NCBI GenBank assembly: GCA_035519675.1
Contig: DATIWB010000109.1
Span: 124,001-188,000 of the forward strand
Length of the DNA stretch: 64,000 nt
Source: RPRB01 sp035519675
GTDB taxonomy: Bacteria; Myxococcota; Myxococcia; Myxococcales; Myxococcaceae
Reading direction: 5' to 3'
Both the position numbers and the translations under genes were made by a program. Below the pieces are notes generated by a model. It did no database searches. It was not told the origin of the DNA and saw only the letters and a program-made list of their open reading frames with translations. Below, one piece after another: positions 62,174-64,000 of the stretch (its first letter is position 1; every line of letters starts with the position of its first letter).

Positions 62174-62583
62174 CCCTGCAGCCTGCCCTGCGCCTCCGAC
62201 GCCAGCCGCCGGAGCAGCGGCAGGTCGGCCTCGCAGAACGGCATCGCCAGCATCTCCTGCGGCGTCGCGCCCCGCAGCGCATGGGCTCCGAGGGGGGCCG
62301 GCGTGCCCTCCACGATCCGCGCGGCGTAGAGGTGCAGCTCCACCGTGAGGTCCGGGTAGGCGTGACGGACGGCGAATCGCTCCGCACCGACCTCCAGCCG
62401 CACGCCCAGCTCCTCGCGGGCCTCGCGCAGCAGGGCCTGCGCGTCTGTCTCTCCAGGCTCCACCTTGCCTCCGGGGAACTCCCAGAGGAGCGCTCGGCTC
62501 TTCCCGGGCAGCCGTTGCTGCACCAGGTAGCGGCCCGGGGCGGTCTCGATCAGCGCCGCCACCACCCGGACCTCGCGGCTCAC
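62170..62583 (-). CDS. NUDIX hydrolase, MutT-like
   Basis: The 137-residue protein has a full NUDIX box: GGKVEPGETDAQALLREAREELGV. The start REVRVVAALIETAPGRYLVQQRLPGKSRALLWEFPGG is like MutT 8-oxo-dGTP diphosphatase, which clears oxidised nucleotides. The GTG overlaps the bamB-like gene's stop (GTGA), and its own stop overlaps the RNase H-like gene, so it sits in a tight operon. Confidence 0.88.
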   Translation of the reverse strand: MSREVRVVAALIETAPGRYLVQQRLPGKSRALLWEFPGGKVEPGETDAQALLREAREELGVRLEVGAERFAVRHAYPDLTVELHLYAARIVEGTPAPLGAHALRGATPQEMLAMPFCEADLPLLRRLASEAQGRLQG

Positions 62584-63725
62584 AACGCTCCGGGCTGGGT
62601 GACGTGCAGGCCGTAGACGAAGCCGAGGTTCGACAGGACCAGCGCGTCCGGTCCATAGACCCCCGGCGTGGCGGTGACGCCCTTCCCGGGGTCGAAGCGG
62701 CGGAGGATGCGCCCGCTCACCGGGTCGACGAACAGCAGCGCCTTTCCGGTGGGCACGAGCAGCAGCCCCGAGGCGAACGCCGGCTGCTGTCCGGCGCGAT
62801 CCGGCAGCGGCGTCGCCCAGATGCTCTTGCCGGTCTCGGCGCTGTAGGCCCCGATCCGGTCCTCCCCGGCGGCGAAGATGACACCGCCCCGGACCAGCAC
62901 GTAGGCCAGGCCTGCGGCGCTGCTCTGCCAGACGGTGTCCCCGGACTTGGGATCGAGGGCGAAGAGGCCGTCCTTGTACGAGGCGACGATGAGGTGTCCG
63001 CTCGCGTCGAACCCGGGGGTGCTGCTCACGTCGATGAACTGGGTGCCGGTGGAGAGGACGCGGTCCCAGATGGCCCCACCGGTCTTCGCGTCCAGCGCCG
63101 CCGCGTGCCCGTCGGAGAACCCGAGGTACACCACTCCCTCGCGCACCACCGGCGTGCTCGCGCCGCGGAGGATGAAGCCCGCGGGCGGGGTGCGCCGGTA
63201 CTGCCACGCCCACTTCCCGTCCGCGGCGTCCACCGCGTAGAGCGTCGCCGACTGGGAGGCGACCAGCACCCGGCCGTCGGCGAGCACCGGCACCGTCACC
63301 AGCTCCTCGCCACAGTCGTAGCTCCAGAGCATCGCTCCGGTGTCGGCCTTCAGGGCCCGCAGGAGCCCATCGCCACCCGGCGCGTAGATCACTCCGTCAC
63401 GGATCAGCACCCCGGCGAAGAAGGGCGCGGGCGTCGGCACCGCCCAGCGCACCTTCCCCTCGACGCCGACGCTGCGGAGGACCCCGTCACGGGTGCCCAC
63501 CACCACCCTCCCCGAGGTTGGATCCACCGCCGGGGTGGCGAACTCGCGGGGCACGAACTCCATCGTGGTGGAGGTCTCGAGCATCGCGTGCCAGTAGTCG
63601 ATGCTGAAGACGGCCAGCGGGGCGGCCAGCTCGCGCGAGAACGGGTCGGCCAGCACCGGGGGCCGTCCGGAGGCACAGCCGCCCAGGGCCGCGAGGGCGA
63701 TGGTCAGGAGCGCGCCGCGTCTCAT
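62580..63725 (-). CDS. bamB: Outer-membrane assembly lipoprotein BamB-like (PQQ-type beta-propeller)
   Basis: The 381-residue protein has a lipoprotein signal (MRRGALLTIALAALGGC) and repeats of the PQQ blade, each with a W and GxxYAxDxxTG-like turn (GLLRALKADTGAMLWSYDC, ATLYAVDAADGKWAWQY, GHAAALDAKTGGAIWDR, GLFALDPKSGDTVWQS, RIGAYSAETGKSIWAT). Seven or eight blades are likely. It fits BamB of the beta-barrel assembly machine, in line with the TPR gene upstream, a YfgM-BamB arrangement as in E. coli. ATG overlaps the TPR gene's stop. Confidence 0.85.
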   Translation of the reverse strand: MRRGALLTIALAALGGCASGRPPVLADPFSRELAAPLAVFSIDYWHAMLETSTTMEFVPREFATPAVDPTSGRVVVGTRDGVLRSVGVEGKVRWAVPTPAPFFAGVLIRDGVIYAPGGDGLLRALKADTGAMLWSYDCGEELVTVPVLADGRVLVASQSATLYAVDAADGKWAWQYRRTPPAGFILRGASTPVVREGVVYLGFSDGHAAALDAKTGGAIWDRVLSTGTQFIDVSSTPGFDASGHLIVASYKDGLFALDPKSGDTVWQSSAAGLAYVLVRGGVIFAAGEDRIGAYSAETGKSIWATPLPDRAGQQPAFASGLLLVPTGKALLFVDPVSGRILRRFDPGKGVTATPGVYGPDALVLSNLGFVYGLHVTQPGAL

Positions 63726-64000
63726 CCCGCGTCCGGCTTTGCCGCCACGGTGGCCCTGAAGCCCTCCGCCTCCAGCGCCGGGAGCCTCTCCTGGGCCAGG
63801 CGCGCCGCCGGAGTGCCGGGGTTGGCAGCGATGAGCTCGGCGAAGGCCTGGGCCGCTTCCTGCTTCTTCCCCATCAGGACGAGGATCCGGCCGCGGTGGA
63901 ACGCGCCCATCCCCGGCTCGAAGCCTGCGCCCTCCGCGCGCGCCATCCGTTCGTACGCCTCCAGCGCCTGGGGCAGCTCGCCCTTGGCCTCCCGGGCGTG
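63722..64000 (-). CDS. TPR-repeat protein, 5' end outside the window
   Basis: Only the last 92 codons are present. They contain at least two helix pairs of the tetratricopeptide kind (ELPQALEAYERMARAEGAGFEPGMGAFHRGRILVLMGKKQEAAQAFAELIAANPGTPAARLAQERLPAL). The position directly before bamB suggests a YfgM-like periplasmic TPR protein. The stop overlaps the bamB start (ATGA). The rest of the gene cannot be judged. Confidence 0.75.
   Translation of the reverse strand, partial: HAREAKGELPQALEAYERMARAEGAGFEPGMGAFHRGRILVLMGKKQEAAQAFAELIAANPGTPAARLAQERLPALEAEGFRATVAAKPDAG

Overview
The window is a high-GC (about 70%) chromosomal stretch from a bacterium that looks like a member of the Myxococcota, perhaps near Anaeromyxobacter or Vulgatibacter. 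The evidence is the PilZ protein of the Myxococcus paralogous type, the many small lipoproteins, the sigma-54 promoters, the membrane-anchored LuxR protein and the DUF3500, DUF3574 and CoxE-like proteins. The phylum call is an inference from gene content; no rRNA is present. Coding density is above 90%. I found no tRNA, rRNA, CRISPR, insertion sequence or prophage. No stretch longer than about 300 bases lacks a gene; the longest gaps are 7113-7397 and 3820-4061.

Layout. 1-3.8 kb: mostly leftward genes (secreted protein, zinc metallopeptidase, VOC protein, GIN-domain protein, class I amidotransferase) with one rightward acetyltransferase that overlaps the VOC gene tail to tail. 4-7.1 kb: ribosomal protein S1 with a long leader, then a HEAT-like protein. 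7.4-10.7 kb: a lipoprotein and a thiolase / 3-oxoacid CoA-transferase operon for acetoacetate activation. 10.8-16.2 kb: PilZ protein, RNA m5U methyltransferase, a Cys-rich lipoprotein under a sigma-54 promoter, a GT87-like membrane protein and a CoxE-like VWA pair. 16.3-20.7 kb: an orphan ADOP permease under a sigma-54 promoter and a LytS/LytTR two-component pair. 20.8-30.2 kb: lipoprotein/ferritin-like pair, miaB, gamma-carbonic anhydrase, cNMP-binding protein, DedA, guaB, guaA and a beta-lactamase-fold lipoprotein without catalytic residues.

30.3-34.3 kb: a TonB-C-like lipoprotein diverges from a sigma-54-driven two-gene operon (permuted ATP-grasp ligase plus a Tat-exported M20-fold protein with altered metal ligands). 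34.3-45 kb: ClpP-like protease, GFA protein, membrane LuxR regulator facing a DUF2231-like protein, DUF3574 and DUF3500 proteins, an MFS remnant, methyltransferase, AI-2E-type permease, MntP, EamA permease, a potassium channel and an acetamidase/formamidase. 45-54 kb: an alkaline phosphatase operon, PPDK, and a divergent D-lactate dehydrogenase; the last two together give a lactate-to-PEP route. 54.3-57.7 kb: three family-4 glycosyltransferases. 57.8-64 kb: FixJ-like regulator, metallo-beta-lactamase hydrolase and lipoprotein from a shared promoter, a Sco1-cytochrome c-YHS triple fusion, and the cluster TPR protein-bamB-mutT-RNase H-like, linked by 4-base overlaps.

Two regulatory themes recur. 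Many genes, mostly for lipoproteins and membrane proteins, have a TANNNT -10 hexamer 6-10 bases before the start codon and no Shine-Dalgarno, which suggests leaderless mRNAs. Three (perhaps four) genes have a well-formed -24/-12 sigma-54 promoter, two of them with a dyad just upstream. The best candidates for something undescribed are the ATP-grasp/M20-like operon, the Sco1-cyt c-YHS fusion and the hydrolase-fold proteins that lost catalytic residues.
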